Below are positions 54,701 to 61,391 of a stretch of DNA of 64,000 nt, piece by piece. Source of the stretch: Bacteroidota bacterium. Its GTDB lineage: Bacteria > Bacteroidota > Bacteroidia > Bacteroidales > FEN-979. The notes beneath the pieces are model-generated. The model had not been told where the DNA came from. It ran no database searches and worked only from the letters and a program-made list of their open reading frames with translations. A program made the position numbers and the translations under genes. The stretch is taken from NCBI GenBank assembly GCA_026391805.1, contig JAPLDJ010000024.1:234014-298013 (forward strand). Direction: 5' to 3'. Within the stretch, counting starts at the first letter, position 1. Each line of letters starts with the position of its first letter.

Positions 54701-56827
54701 TTGTCGTTCTTCTTTTTCCGGATGGCTGCGGACGATCTCCTGCCAGGTTATCGTCGGGGCAATATTCCTGAATTTTTCAAGCAGCACGCCTTCATCAAGA
54801 AGTATGATTTTAATCCTGATCCCGGTATGCCTGCTGAGCCATCTTACCAGGCTGAGCAGCAGCATCTGGGCGCCTGCCAGGCGGGCATCATGCCCGATGA
54901 ATAAAACCGAAGCCGAACCCCCGAACCTCTCTTTATCCCTTATCATTTCCGGACTTTGCAGATCAGGCAGTATTCCCGCGGTACCGGATGATCCTTCGCC
55001 GGATATGTTTTCAGCGGCATTTTCGGCATTGAATGATTGGGCCTTATAATGAAAAGAAATCCTGCCGGGACCCTCTTTCACCAGGATCATGACCGTTTTC
55101 TTCAGCGTATTCCTTATGCCGCCGTTGAATCTGATGATTCCGGGAATGATATTGATGGTGCGCTTTATCTTCCCAAAAAACCTGCCGGTAACATCAAGGA
55201 TCACCCGCACCGGTTTTGTCAGGATCCAGGTTCTTGAGGTCAGTATCTTGTTGACCTGGTCCGTCTTTTGACTGAGTTCGAGTTTCTTCAGGCTGAGGTC
55301 TTCTGAAGCTCGGTTCAGCGCCAGTGACACCCGGCTCAGTTGCGCGGACAATGCAGCAAGCTCCTCCGTTTTTTGTACAAGCTCGTTCTCCCTCCGGTCG
55401 AGCTCTTCCTCGTTCAGGCTGAGTTTTGCGCTTGTCTGATTTAATTCTGATACCCTATGATGAAGCTCAACATTCGTTCTTAATAATTCCTCATTCCTCC
55501 TGCCGAGTTCCGCCTTCTGCAGGTCGAGTTCCCGGGTCTGCAGGTCGAGTTCTTCTTTTTTTAGTTTTAATTCTTCATTGGTCCGGTCTGATTCTTCCCT
55601 GATGCGGCTGATCTCCCCGTCCTTACTTACGATTTCTTCGCTCTTAAGCCGGAGCTCTTCATTCTTATGTTTGCTCTCTTCATTAACCCGGTTTAGTTCC
55701 TCCTTTATTCGATTGATCTCTCCGTTTATCTGGTTGATTTCCTCATTCTTCCGATGAAGTTCTTCATTTTTATGTTCAATTTCTTCGGATTTCCGGTTGA
55801 GCTTTTCCGTTTGATTGTTGAGTTCCTCCGTCTTCTGTTGTAATGCTTCATTCCTCCTGTTGAGCATTTCATCCTTCTGCTGAACAGAAGCTTCTTTTTC
55901 ACGGATGGTCTCTTCCTGCCCGGATAATTGTTTGTTCAACCGGATTACTATATCGTATCGTTCACCGAGCCGTAGATGGCGCCCCCTGATGAGGATGATC
56001 GCTTTCCGGGCGAGTTCGAACTCTTCATCTGTCAAAACCTTATCCGGACCGGGTGGCCGGGCATCGTACCCGAATGTTTCAAAATCCACGGAATATAATG
56101 AACGGATCAGATCCCTGCTTAGTTGGGTGAGGAACTCGCGGCAATACGGGATCAGGCTTACATTTAACCGCGGGGCTTTAAACGGATCAGGAATCTCGGG
56201 ACCAAGCCGGTCTGCAAGTGCCTTGCTGAGTTCCTTTGTCTCTTCAATTTTAACCAGTTTCGCGTAGCTGATCAGGTCGGGGCGAAGCAGGATTGCCTGC
56301 GGAGTCCAGTGATAATCCCAAAAATCAGGAGCTTCATTCGAAGCCAGGTGCTCCAGAAAACCTTCGAAGGCCATAGCAATATCGCCTTTCTTTTCAATCG
56401 GGTGATTAAAGAAATCACAATTGAGGTACGGACTCACCTGCAGGGGTTCTCTGAGAAGCAGTTTCGACTGCCAGGCAGAAAATATCCTTTTGTACGGATT
56501 GCTTACCACTGCGAAACGGAAATATGTATCCGAAGAGAGGACCTCTGCAAGAGCTTCCGGCAACAGACCGGTAACAGTTGGCGCAACCCTGTGAAAAGTG
56601 TCATGGATCACCAGGTCGGGATCCGATTCCAGGCTGTCGTTGAAATCCCGGATATCCTGTTCGCAGCCCTCCAGGCGGGCAAACCACCATTTTAGAGAAG
56701 TACAGGCAACCTTCGGGGTTGCAACATAAAAAAGTTTGTAGTGGTCGGACCGATAGCTGTTGTACCGGAGGTATTCAAACAGCCTCCTGTTATCATCATT
56801 TTCCGGTAAATTCATCCAGTCACTCAT
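51770..56827 (-). CDS. Giant fusion: sulfotransferase - long coiled coil - GT4 - GT2 - GT4
   Basis: Start chosen at ATG 56827, which sits eight bases after an AGGAGG; product 1685 residues. Residues about 25-260: family 2-type carbohydrate sulfotransferase, with PAPS-binding KLFYVATPKVACTSLKWW (31-48) and 3'-phosphate motif RFAVVSNPYKRIFSAW (104-119). Residues about 295-529: some 33 heptads in unbroken register (units such as KNEELHR, INGEINR, KTEELAA). TSRTWILTKPVR (530-541) is a linker seen in many GT fusions. Then GT4 (about 640-1010; DPFPLVCLEAAQV), GT2 (1016-1240; SIVVPNYNCEKFLAKRMESI, DDASSD) and a second GT4 (1324-1680; SFMEGLPLVLVGAMICS). It follows the ABC ATPase by 20 bases. Probably cytoplasmic, extending and sulfating the glycan at the exporter; order of action is inferred. 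Confidence 0.88.
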   Translation of the reverse strand: MSDWMNLPENDDNRRLFEYLRYNSYRSDHYKLFYVATPKVACTSLKWWFARLEGCEQDIRDFNDSLESDPDLVIHDTFHRVAPTVTGLLPEALAEVLSSDTYFRFAVVSNPYKRIFSAWQSKLLLREPLQVSPYLNCDFFNHPIEKKGDIAMAFEGFLEHLASNEAPDFWDYHWTPQAILLRPDLISYAKLVKIEETKELSKALADRLGPEIPDPFKAPRLNVSLIPYCREFLTQLSRDLIRSLYSVDFETFGYDARPPGPDKVLTDEEFELARKAIILIRGRHLRLGERYDIVIRLNKQLSGQEETIREKEASVQQKDEMLNRRNEALQQKTEELNNQTEKLNRKSEEIEHKNEELHRKNEEINQINGEINRIKEELNRVNEESKHKNEELRLKSEEIVSKDGEISRIREESDRTNEELKLKKEELDLQTRELDLQKAELGRRNEELLRTNVELHHRVSELNQTSAKLSLNEEELDRRENELVQKTEELAALSAQLSRVSLALNRASEDLSLKKLELSQKTDQVNKILTSRTWILTKPVRVILDVTGRFFGKIKRTINIIPGIIRFNGGIRNTLKKTVMILVKEGPGRISFHYKAQSFNAENAAENISGEGSSGTAGILPDLQSPEMIRDKERFGGSASVLFIGHDARLAGAQMLLLSLVRWLSRHTGIRIKIILLDEGVLLEKFRNIAPTITWQEIVRSHPEKEERQAWLAEFAGKVDLIYGNTVLSPTLYDELEFLHAPYITHVHELEKSIRLYFDKNTIRKMHDYTVGYIAGSKPVELNLLQNHNYHQKEIITINDFIEKREIHPGYSKPDLRKKSGLISDGLIVIGCGTIYWRKGVDLFVDTAIKLKAKKVSKFHFYWIGENIWDIDHASNKMCSWNAIEQKISDNGLEKHITFLGVKENFFDYFLAGDVFYLPSREDPFPLVCLEAAQVCMPVICFKDAGGMPDFVEADAGFVVPFEDTGTAAEKIRFLYRNPSVLKELGATAREKFLKRHSIETAAPEIVQFARKIGNIHPAVSIVVPNYNCEKFLAKRMESIFSQTFRDFEVIILDDASSDRSLEILEEYLHYPNVRLIKNQSNSGNPFKQWHKGFSEAKGEILWFAEADDLCEPGFLQKLLPNFNNPSVALTYCDSSVIDESGDVTGDYGYYFDLLNTDRWKDSYRAKDLQEINSGLGIKNTIPNASAVLIRKSCITEAIFNEAFQFKFSGDWFFYTQVIKGKEIAFLAEKLNYHRKHTQTLTSKFNLEEPSVKLLFTEQDTIHNIILNSFSIDADFLDKWQYHIQRQLQTWYPSIVEDEYNNVYPFNSTKEKIITAIRKKEQSRKLVFITTLDYSPNGGSEQLWIETAIESCKRGHEVMIVIRDWDPAPYFIQIFRDIGIRVVFKDGDEFNQLLLFQPHLVIVSTGDMDEGTEWYSHCRKHAIPYVIINQLTKEPEYWPIRYDIIDQVRKGYLGAAKVFFTCHNNHKVMEKRLSCEIPNAAVHFNPFHIDRNSFVPFPSVAGGLKLAIPANLSRVHKGQHLAIELFNVKKWRERPIQLHLYGSGYDEQVLKEMVKNFGLKNVFFHDPTNDLLTIWRDNHAIFMPSFMEGLPLVLVGAMICSRVPVLTAIGAHREVVDDNMNGFIAAKPSVEALDEALERAYQRSGQWEEIGKKAREKILLYLPAADPVDDFISRILPLAVKSKKP

Positions 56828-56847
56828 AGTTTCTGCCCCTCCTGGTC

Positions 56848-57582
56848 CTATCCCTGATGCAGATATTCGCTGCAAACCTCCTCCGGATTTCCCGTCCGTG
56901 CGATTTCACCTTTGCGAAGCAGCATCACACGGTCGCATGATCGCCCCACGGTTGCAATATCATGGCTTACCAGTACCACGGTCTTTCCGTCATTCTTGTA
57001 CCGGTTGAAAACCTCCAGGCATTTTTTCTGGAAACTGGCATCGCCGACGGCCAGCACCTCATCCATCAACAGGATGCCCCTGTTCGCGTGGATCGCAATG
57101 GCAAATGCCAGCCTTACCTGCATGCCGCTCGAATAATTCTTCAGTTTCTGGTCAATGAAGCGCTCCATTTCCGAAAAGTCGACGATACTGTCGAACTTTG
57201 ACCTGATCTCCCTGCCGGATAAACCCAGAATGGTCGCGTTGAGAAAAATATTGTCACGTCCTGACAGCTCAGGATTGAATCCCACGCCCAGCTCAAGAAA
57301 AGGTGAAACCTCTCCGTTGATGGTCAGTTTCCCCCGGTCAGGTGTGTATATTCCTGCAAGGATCTTCAGCAGCGTCGACTTGCCCGAACCATTGCTCCCG
57401 ATGATCCCGAAAAATTCTCCCTGCCTGACCTCGAATGAAATATCCTTCAACGCTTCCAGCAAAAAGTATTTCTTTTTCCACTCAAAATGAATGAGACGTT
57501 CCCTGAAAGTATCGCTGATCTTATGTGGGATCATGAAGGACTTTGAAAGATTCTCAACTTTTATGGCTGTCTGCTGGCTCAT
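56848..57582 (-). CDS. ABC transporter ATPase for polysaccharide export (Wzt-like, no carbohydrate-binding domain)
   Basis: A 244-residue ABC ATPase: Walker A FFGIIGSNGSGKSTLLK (about 57-73), signature LKNYSSGMQVRLAFAIAIHA (about 142-161; YSSGM is typical of Wzt/KpsT/TagH), Walker B GILLMDEVLAVGDASF. The protein stops soon after the H-loop (LVSHDIATVGRSCDRVMLL...EEVCSEYLHQ) and lacks the C-terminal carbohydrate-binding domain that Wzt of some O-antigen systems uses to recognise the chain terminus. It pairs with the permease gene six bases upstream and energises glycan export across the inner membrane. Confidence 0.93.
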   Translation of the reverse strand: MSQQTAIKVENLSKSFMIPHKISDTFRERLIHFEWKKKYFLLEALKDISFEVRQGEFFGIIGSNGSGKSTLLKILAGIYTPDRGKLTINGEVSPFLELGVGFNPELSGRDNIFLNATILGLSGREIRSKFDSIVDFSEMERFIDQKLKNYSSGMQVRLAFAIAIHANRGILLMDEVLAVGDASFQKKCLEVFNRYKNDGKTVVLVSHDIATVGRSCDRVMLLRKGEIARTGNPEEVCSEYLHQG

Positions 57583-57588
57583 ACTACA

Positions 57589-58401
57589 TCACATTTTCTC
57601 AACAATATTGACTGAGGTTTTCTTGAAGAACCAGATGCTACCCACCATCAGCGGCAGGAAAATCCCGGTTAAAATGAACAGGTGATCAAGACGGGCGACG
57701 GAATTATCGATCAGGGCAATCCGCGAATATTCGATCAGCAGGGTCATAGGGTTCAGGTAGAGCACCGAACGGATGTTGTCAGGAACGGAGGTGATCGGAT
57801 AAATGATGGGGGAGGCGTAAAACAGCACCTGGAGCAGGACCTCCCAGATCTGGTTCAGATCTCGGAACCGGACAATGATCGTCGCCGTCATGAAGGAAAA
57901 AAGGAGTGACAACCCGTAGATCAGCAGAACATAAACCCCGAATAGCAGCAGCTGCACAGCGCCCGGGAAAATCCGGTAATAAAGAAAAAGAAAAAGAAAT
58001 AGTATGACGAGGTTGAATGCAAACGCCATGGCTGAATGAATGGTGGATGAGATGACGATGGTCCATTTGGGAAGGAATGCTTTTCTGAGGATATGCCCTT
58101 TGGCCAGGAGGCTCTGCATTCCCACCATTGACGCCTCGGCAAAGAAAGACCAGAGGATGATGCCCAGCAGCAGGCGGATGGAGTAGTTGGGAACGCTTTT
58201 AAAGAAAAGATGTGAAAACACGAAGTTCAGGATCAGGAACAGGCAGAACGGCTTGAGGAAAACCCAGATGATGCCGAGCCAGGATCCCTGGTACCGCATC
58301 TTCAGGTCGGTCTTTGCCAGCATCCAGATCGTTTCCCAGATGTGGACAGGATTGTTCTTATCCTGCCTTTGGGTAACTCCACTCACCCACGGTTTTTTCA
58401 T
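57589..58401 (-). CDS. ABC transporter permease for polysaccharide export (Wzm-like)
   Basis: The ABC-2 type permease of O-antigen/teichoic acid exporters (Wzm/TagG). From ATG 58401 it is 270 residues, with motif LAKTDLKMRYQGSWLGIIWV before the first of six membrane segments; others are clear by hydrophobicity (e.g. LVILFLFLFLYY; LLIYGLSLLFSFMTATIIVR), and FYASPIIYP is characteristic. The ORF runs upstream to 58467 but that start would overlap the GT4 gene by 110 bases; 58401 overlaps by 44, and a GTG at 58386 is another option. It is partnered by the ATPase 6 bases downstream. Confidence 0.92.
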   Translation of the reverse strand: MKKPWVSGVTQRQDKNNPVHIWETIWMLAKTDLKMRYQGSWLGIIWVFLKPFCLFLILNFVFSHLFFKSVPNYSIRLLLGIILWSFFAEASMVGMQSLLAKGHILRKAFLPKWTIVISSTIHSAMAFAFNLVILFLFLFLYYRIFPGAVQLLLFGVYVLLIYGLSLLFSFMTATIIVRFRDLNQIWEVLLQVLFYASPIIYPITSVPDNIRSVLYLNPMTLLIEYSRIALIDNSVARLDHLFILTGIFLPLMVGSIWFFKKTSVNIVEKM

Positions 58402-59509
58402 AGATGGTTTCCGTTTTCTTTGAAAGGTCAGTCCACAGGAATTCATTTGCCCTCCGGCGCCCCTCAATGCTTAACTTGTTTTGAAGCTGGCTGTCCTTCA
58501 GGATCATGCCGGTCTTTTCTGCCAGATCTTCCACATTCCTGCACTGAAAGAACAATCCTCCCTTTTTATCGCTTACTTCTGCTAGGGCCGGGATATCTGC
58601 AGCAACAAATGGGACTCCGCATGCCATCGATTCCAGTATTGCAATCCCGAAACCTTCCAGACTGCTGGGCAGACAAAAAACATGAGATGATCTGATCATT
58701 TCCATCAGCTTCCCATGATCGGGTACAAACCCGGAAAATGTGACATGTTCATTTATTCCACGCTGCATTGCCAGGCGTTTCAGTTTTTTTTCTTCGGGAC
58801 CGGTCCCAATGATTTCGCATTGAAGATCCGGAAAGTCCTTCAAAAGTAATGCAATCGCGTTTACCAGGTCATCAACATGCTTGTATTTTACCAGCCGGGA
58901 TACGCAGACAATCGTTGGAAATTCTGCTTTGGCCCGGGATGTCACCGGAATCTCGACGCCGTTATGGACCACATGAATCTTCTCTGTTTCCCGGAAATAC
59001 CGTTGAAGATTGCCTGCCGTATAGTCCGAGACAGCAATGATCGCGGCAAACTTCCTCGATAACGTATATTTTTCAAGGATTTCCCCAATCAGTCCGTTGA
59101 TCCCGAAATTCCGGATCCATTTTCCGACAAGTACATCGTGGTAGCGGATAATGCAGGGGACCCTCAACTTCTTCGAGATCTTCCAGGCCACCGGGTAGGT
59201 GATGATGCTGAATCCGACGATCAGGTCATATTTCTGCCTTCTTCCGAAAAGATATGCACTCCGCATGAAGAGGAACCTGTCGGCAAAAGCATTCTTATGA
59301 GCGTAATCCCTGGCTTTACCGCACCGGAACACCCTGATGTTCCCGATAAGATCCTCTCTTTTCGATCCGCTTTCGAAGGAGGTTATCACCTCGACAGCAT
59401 GGTTCACCGAAAGGTATTTTGCCTCATAAAACGCAACCGCTTCAGCTCCGCCCCTGATGTCGCACATGCTCCCGGTTGGGAAATACTCCGTTATAAAGCA
59501 GATTTTCAT
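58358..59509 (-). CDS. Family 4 glycosyltransferase
   Basis: A 383-residue GT-B enzyme. The N-terminal domain shows the Gly-rich loop CFITEYFPTGSMCDIRGGAE (about 3-22); donor domain IVCVSRLVKYKHVDDLVNAI (about 190-209) with the CEIIGTGPEEKKL strand; E-x7-E motif SSLEGFGIAILESMACGVPF (about 283-302). It belongs to the mannosyl/GlcNAc-transferase-like GT4 class, with substrate unassigned. It lies 31 bases after the GT2 gene and overlaps the permease. Confidence 0.92.
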   Translation of the reverse strand: MKICFITEYFPTGSMCDIRGGAEAVAFYEAKYLSVNHAVEVITSFESGSKREDLIGNIRVFRCGKARDYAHKNAFADRFLFMRSAYLFGRRQKYDLIVGFSIITYPVAWKISKKLRVPCIIRYHDVLVGKWIRNFGINGLIGEILEKYTLSRKFAAIIAVSDYTAGNLQRYFRETEKIHVVHNGVEIPVTSRAKAEFPTIVCVSRLVKYKHVDDLVNAIALLLKDFPDLQCEIIGTGPEEKKLKRLAMQRGINEHVTFSGFVPDHGKLMEMIRSSHVFCLPSSLEGFGIAILESMACGVPFVAADIPALAEVSDKKGGLFFQCRNVEDLAEKTGMILKDSQLQNKLSIEGRRRANEFLWTDLSKKTETIYEKTVGEWSYPKAG

Positions 59510-59540
59510 ACGTCCGGCCGATGCCTGGATTTTTCTTTTC

Positions 59541-60437
59541 TTACTTGCTTTTCCTTAATGCCGAAAGCTGTTCTGCAACCAGTCCCAGGAGAAAAAAGAA
59601 GATCCCGGCTGTAATACCTAAAAGACTCCCGGTCGATACACCGTGCCCTGCCAGGAGGAACGGCAGGCCAACAATAATCCCTGCAAGAATGAAAATTGCC
59701 GACAGTGGTAAAAATATCTTGGCAGGGTTGAAAAGGATCACGATGTTGATGATCTCCATGATCGTCTGAAAGGCGGTTTCGACCCGGATGGTGCTTTTCC
59801 CCTTCAGCCTCGGGGCGATGGTTATGGGCTCCTCGAGCACCAGGTGGCGGTTGTTGATAAAAATCAGGGTAATGACATCGCTGTACGACATGGTGTCGGG
59901 CACGAGATGGATGTATTTTTTTGCCAGTTCTGTCCGGTACACCTTCATGCCGGAATTGATGTCCTTAACCGGGACGCTCATCAGCATCTTTGCAATAAAC
60001 CGGATGATGATTTTTCCGATTCCCCTGGAATAGGTGGCCGACTTTACACCTTTTCTTGAGCCAACAACCATGTCTGCATCTTTGGATTTCATGCAGCCGA
60101 ACAGCCGCCCGATGTCTTCAAGCCGGTGCTGGCCATCTGCATCGATGGTGATGCAGTATTCCGTATCGCAGGAGGAAATGCCGCTTTTTATGGCCGCCCC
60201 GTAACCTTTGTTGAGTTTATGGTGGATCAGCCTCACCCCCGGCCTTTCTCCCTCTGGAGAGGGGTGAATTAAAGAATCCAGGATCTCCCTCGTGTTATCA
60301 TGAGACCCGTCATTTACAATGATGAGTTTCCAGTCATTCTGTTTGCAAAGCTCAATAAGGGGAGGCAGGATGATCGCCAGGTTTTCTGCTTCATTGAAAG
60401 CGGGTATTATTACTGTCAACCGGGATTCGTCAGACAT
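59541..60437 (-). CDS. GtrB/DPM-like membrane GT2 with an in-frame repeat insertion
   Basis: The 298-residue GT2 resembles polyisoprenyl-phosphate sugar synthases: LTVIIPAFNEAENLAIILPP (about 7-26), VNDGSHDNT, ITIDADGQHRLEDIGRLF (DADGQ metal motif, about 96-113), GSRKG, and two C-terminal membrane helices (about 235-290). It would make a lipid-linked sugar donor in the inner membrane, such as the one needed by the TMTC-like protein. Residues about 57-68 (HPSPEGERPGVR) are unusual: they are encoded by a palindromic intergenic-type repeat in frame. It is the first gene of the cluster and has a promoter 30 bases upstream. Confidence 0.88.
   Translation of the reverse strand: MSDESRLTVIIPAFNEAENLAIILPPLIELCKQNDWKLIIVNDGSHDNTREILDSLIHPSPEGERPGVRLIHHKLNKGYGAAIKSGISSCDTEYCITIDADGQHRLEDIGRLFGCMKSKDADMVVGSRKGVKSATYSRGIGKIIIRFIAKMLMSVPVKDINSGMKVYRTELAKKYIHLVPDTMSYSDVITLIFINNRHLVLEEPITIAPRLKGKSTIRVETAFQTIMEIINIVILFNPAKIFLPLSAIFILAGIIVGLPFLLAGHGVSTGSLLGITAGIFFFLLGLVAEQLSALRKSK
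60231..60268. repeat. Palindromic intergenic-type repeat inside the GT2 coding frame
   Basis: CCTCACCCCCGGCCTTTCTC followed by CCTCTGGAGAGGGGTGAA is a member of the widespread TCACCCCTCTCC...GGGGTGAGG palindrome family, normally found between genes. Here it lies within the GT2 gene and contributes about 12 codons without breaking the frame. Confidence 0.75.
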
Positions 60438-60466
60438 TTAGAGATAACTTGAATTCATCTGTCTGA

Positions 60467-60474
60467 CAAATATA
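60467..60474 (-). promoter_or_regulatory. -7 element of the glycan cluster promoter
   Basis: Minus-strand TATATTTG (TAnnTTTG) 30 bases upstream of the GT2 ATG at 60437; predicted start near 60460 gives a leader of about 23 bases. The -33 element is weak. Confidence 0.5.
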
Positions 60475-60521
60475 CTTTTTATTTGTTAATCTGATGCGGA
60501 TTGTTCGACGGTAGGCCTGCG

Positions 60522-60560
60522 ATAAAACAAATGAAGCCACCCGGATGGGGCGGCTTCATT
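60522..60560 (-). terminator. Rho-independent terminator of the small exported protein gene
   Basis: Minus-strand AATGAAGCC-(GCCCCATCCGGGT)-GGCTTCATT is a 9-bp perfect stem with further pairing inside, followed by TGTTTTATC. It lies 24 bases after the stop codon. Confidence 0.75.
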
Positions 60561-60583
60561 AATTATATTGGGAAGATAGTGCG

Positions 60584-60829
60584 TTATAAACTGTCCGAAA
60601 AATCGGCTTCAGCCGGAGTTGTCGGAGCCACCGCCCTGATATCAAAAGTCAGATCGTTACAATCATCATTAAAATCAGCTTCCACAGGTGTAGCCGGAGC
60701 AAGGTTCTGCATATCTATCGTGCTAAGAGCCTTTTCAGCGGCTGGATTATCTGCATAACTCGTATTGATGGTAATTCCGTTCAACAATAAAACGGTAATT
60801 ACCAGAATGAATTTATATATGGTTTTCAT
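60584..60829 (-). CDS. Small exported protein with two AP.TP.EADF motifs
   Basis: An 81-residue product with a signal peptide (MKTIYKFILVITVLLLNGIT; cleavage near SYA-DNP). The mature 55 residues hold two copies of a motif, LAPATPVEADFND (about 43-55) and VAPTTPAEADFSD (about 67-79), separated by DCNDLTFDIRA. The single Cys is in this spacer. Motifs of the form [LV]AP.[TA]P.EA.F occur in short exported proteins of Bacteroidota that I remember as undescribed. The gene stands alone between the glycan cluster and the RiPP-like locus, with its own promoter and terminator. Function unknown. Confidence 0.7.
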   Translation of the reverse strand: MKTIYKFILVITVLLLNGITINTSYADNPAAEKALSTIDMQNLAPATPVEADFNDDCNDLTFDIRAVAPTTPAEADFSDSL

Positions 60830-60872
60830 CAGTTTAGTTTTTAGAGCAATTCTTAATTAGACTAATTCTCAA

Positions 60873-60880
60873 CAAAGATA
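60873..60880 (-). promoter_or_regulatory. -7 element of the small exported protein gene
   Basis: Minus-strand TATCTTTG (TAnnTTTG) 44 bases upstream of the ATG at 60829; TTTTTTG lies 15 bases further upstream, a shorter spacing than usual. Confidence 0.55.
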
Positions 60881-60939
60881 AACATTATTTCCTTACAAAA
60901 AAGAAATTTTGCATATTTTTTTAATAGTATTATATCCGG

Positions 60940-61140
60940 TTGGCGCGCGCTTGCAGCGCGTGCCCGGAAATAGGGTGGAAGAAATGCTCACTTTGACCAT
61001 TCTACGCCAAAGCTACCTGACCTCCTCACCTTTTTGATTATCATGATGATATTCTGGTCAATATAAACGGTAGAGGGTGGTCAATTTAACCGCTTTCTCC
61101 ACTTCAGGCAATCTTCAACCTATAGATACCACAGCAAGTC
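60940..61140. mobile_element. Possible remnant of an IS21-type element end, with a GC palindrome
   Basis: GCGCGCGCTTGCAGCGCGTGC (palindrome, about 60944-60964) is followed by two direct repeats GGTCAATATAAACGG (61056-61070) and GGTCAATTTAACCGC (61079-61093), 23 bases apart, plus an inverted GACC copy (CTTTGACCAT, 60991-61000). Spaced GGTCAAT..AACCGG-type repeats are typical of the ends of Bacteroidota IS21-family elements. No transposase gene or matching opposite end is present. The rest of 61141-61391 is AT-rich, gene-free and presumably holds the maturase promoter, but no clear TAnnTTTG was found. Confidence 0.35.
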
Positions 61141-61391
61141 CCAAGGGTATGGGCAGTTTTTCCATTAACTGATGCAAATGTTGTATCTGAAATTCAGGAG
61201 ATAATTTCAAATGCAAGATGTAATAACAAATAGTACATACAAACAACTCCGGTGTAATATTTTTAGGTTTTATCATTTTTTTGTGTTATTATTGTATTTG
61301 CTTCTTGCCCAATTTGTTTTATAAAAATCTTCTAAGTGATAGTCCGCAAAATTAGGATCTAATGAGTATTAATTGTTATGCAATATGCTGA

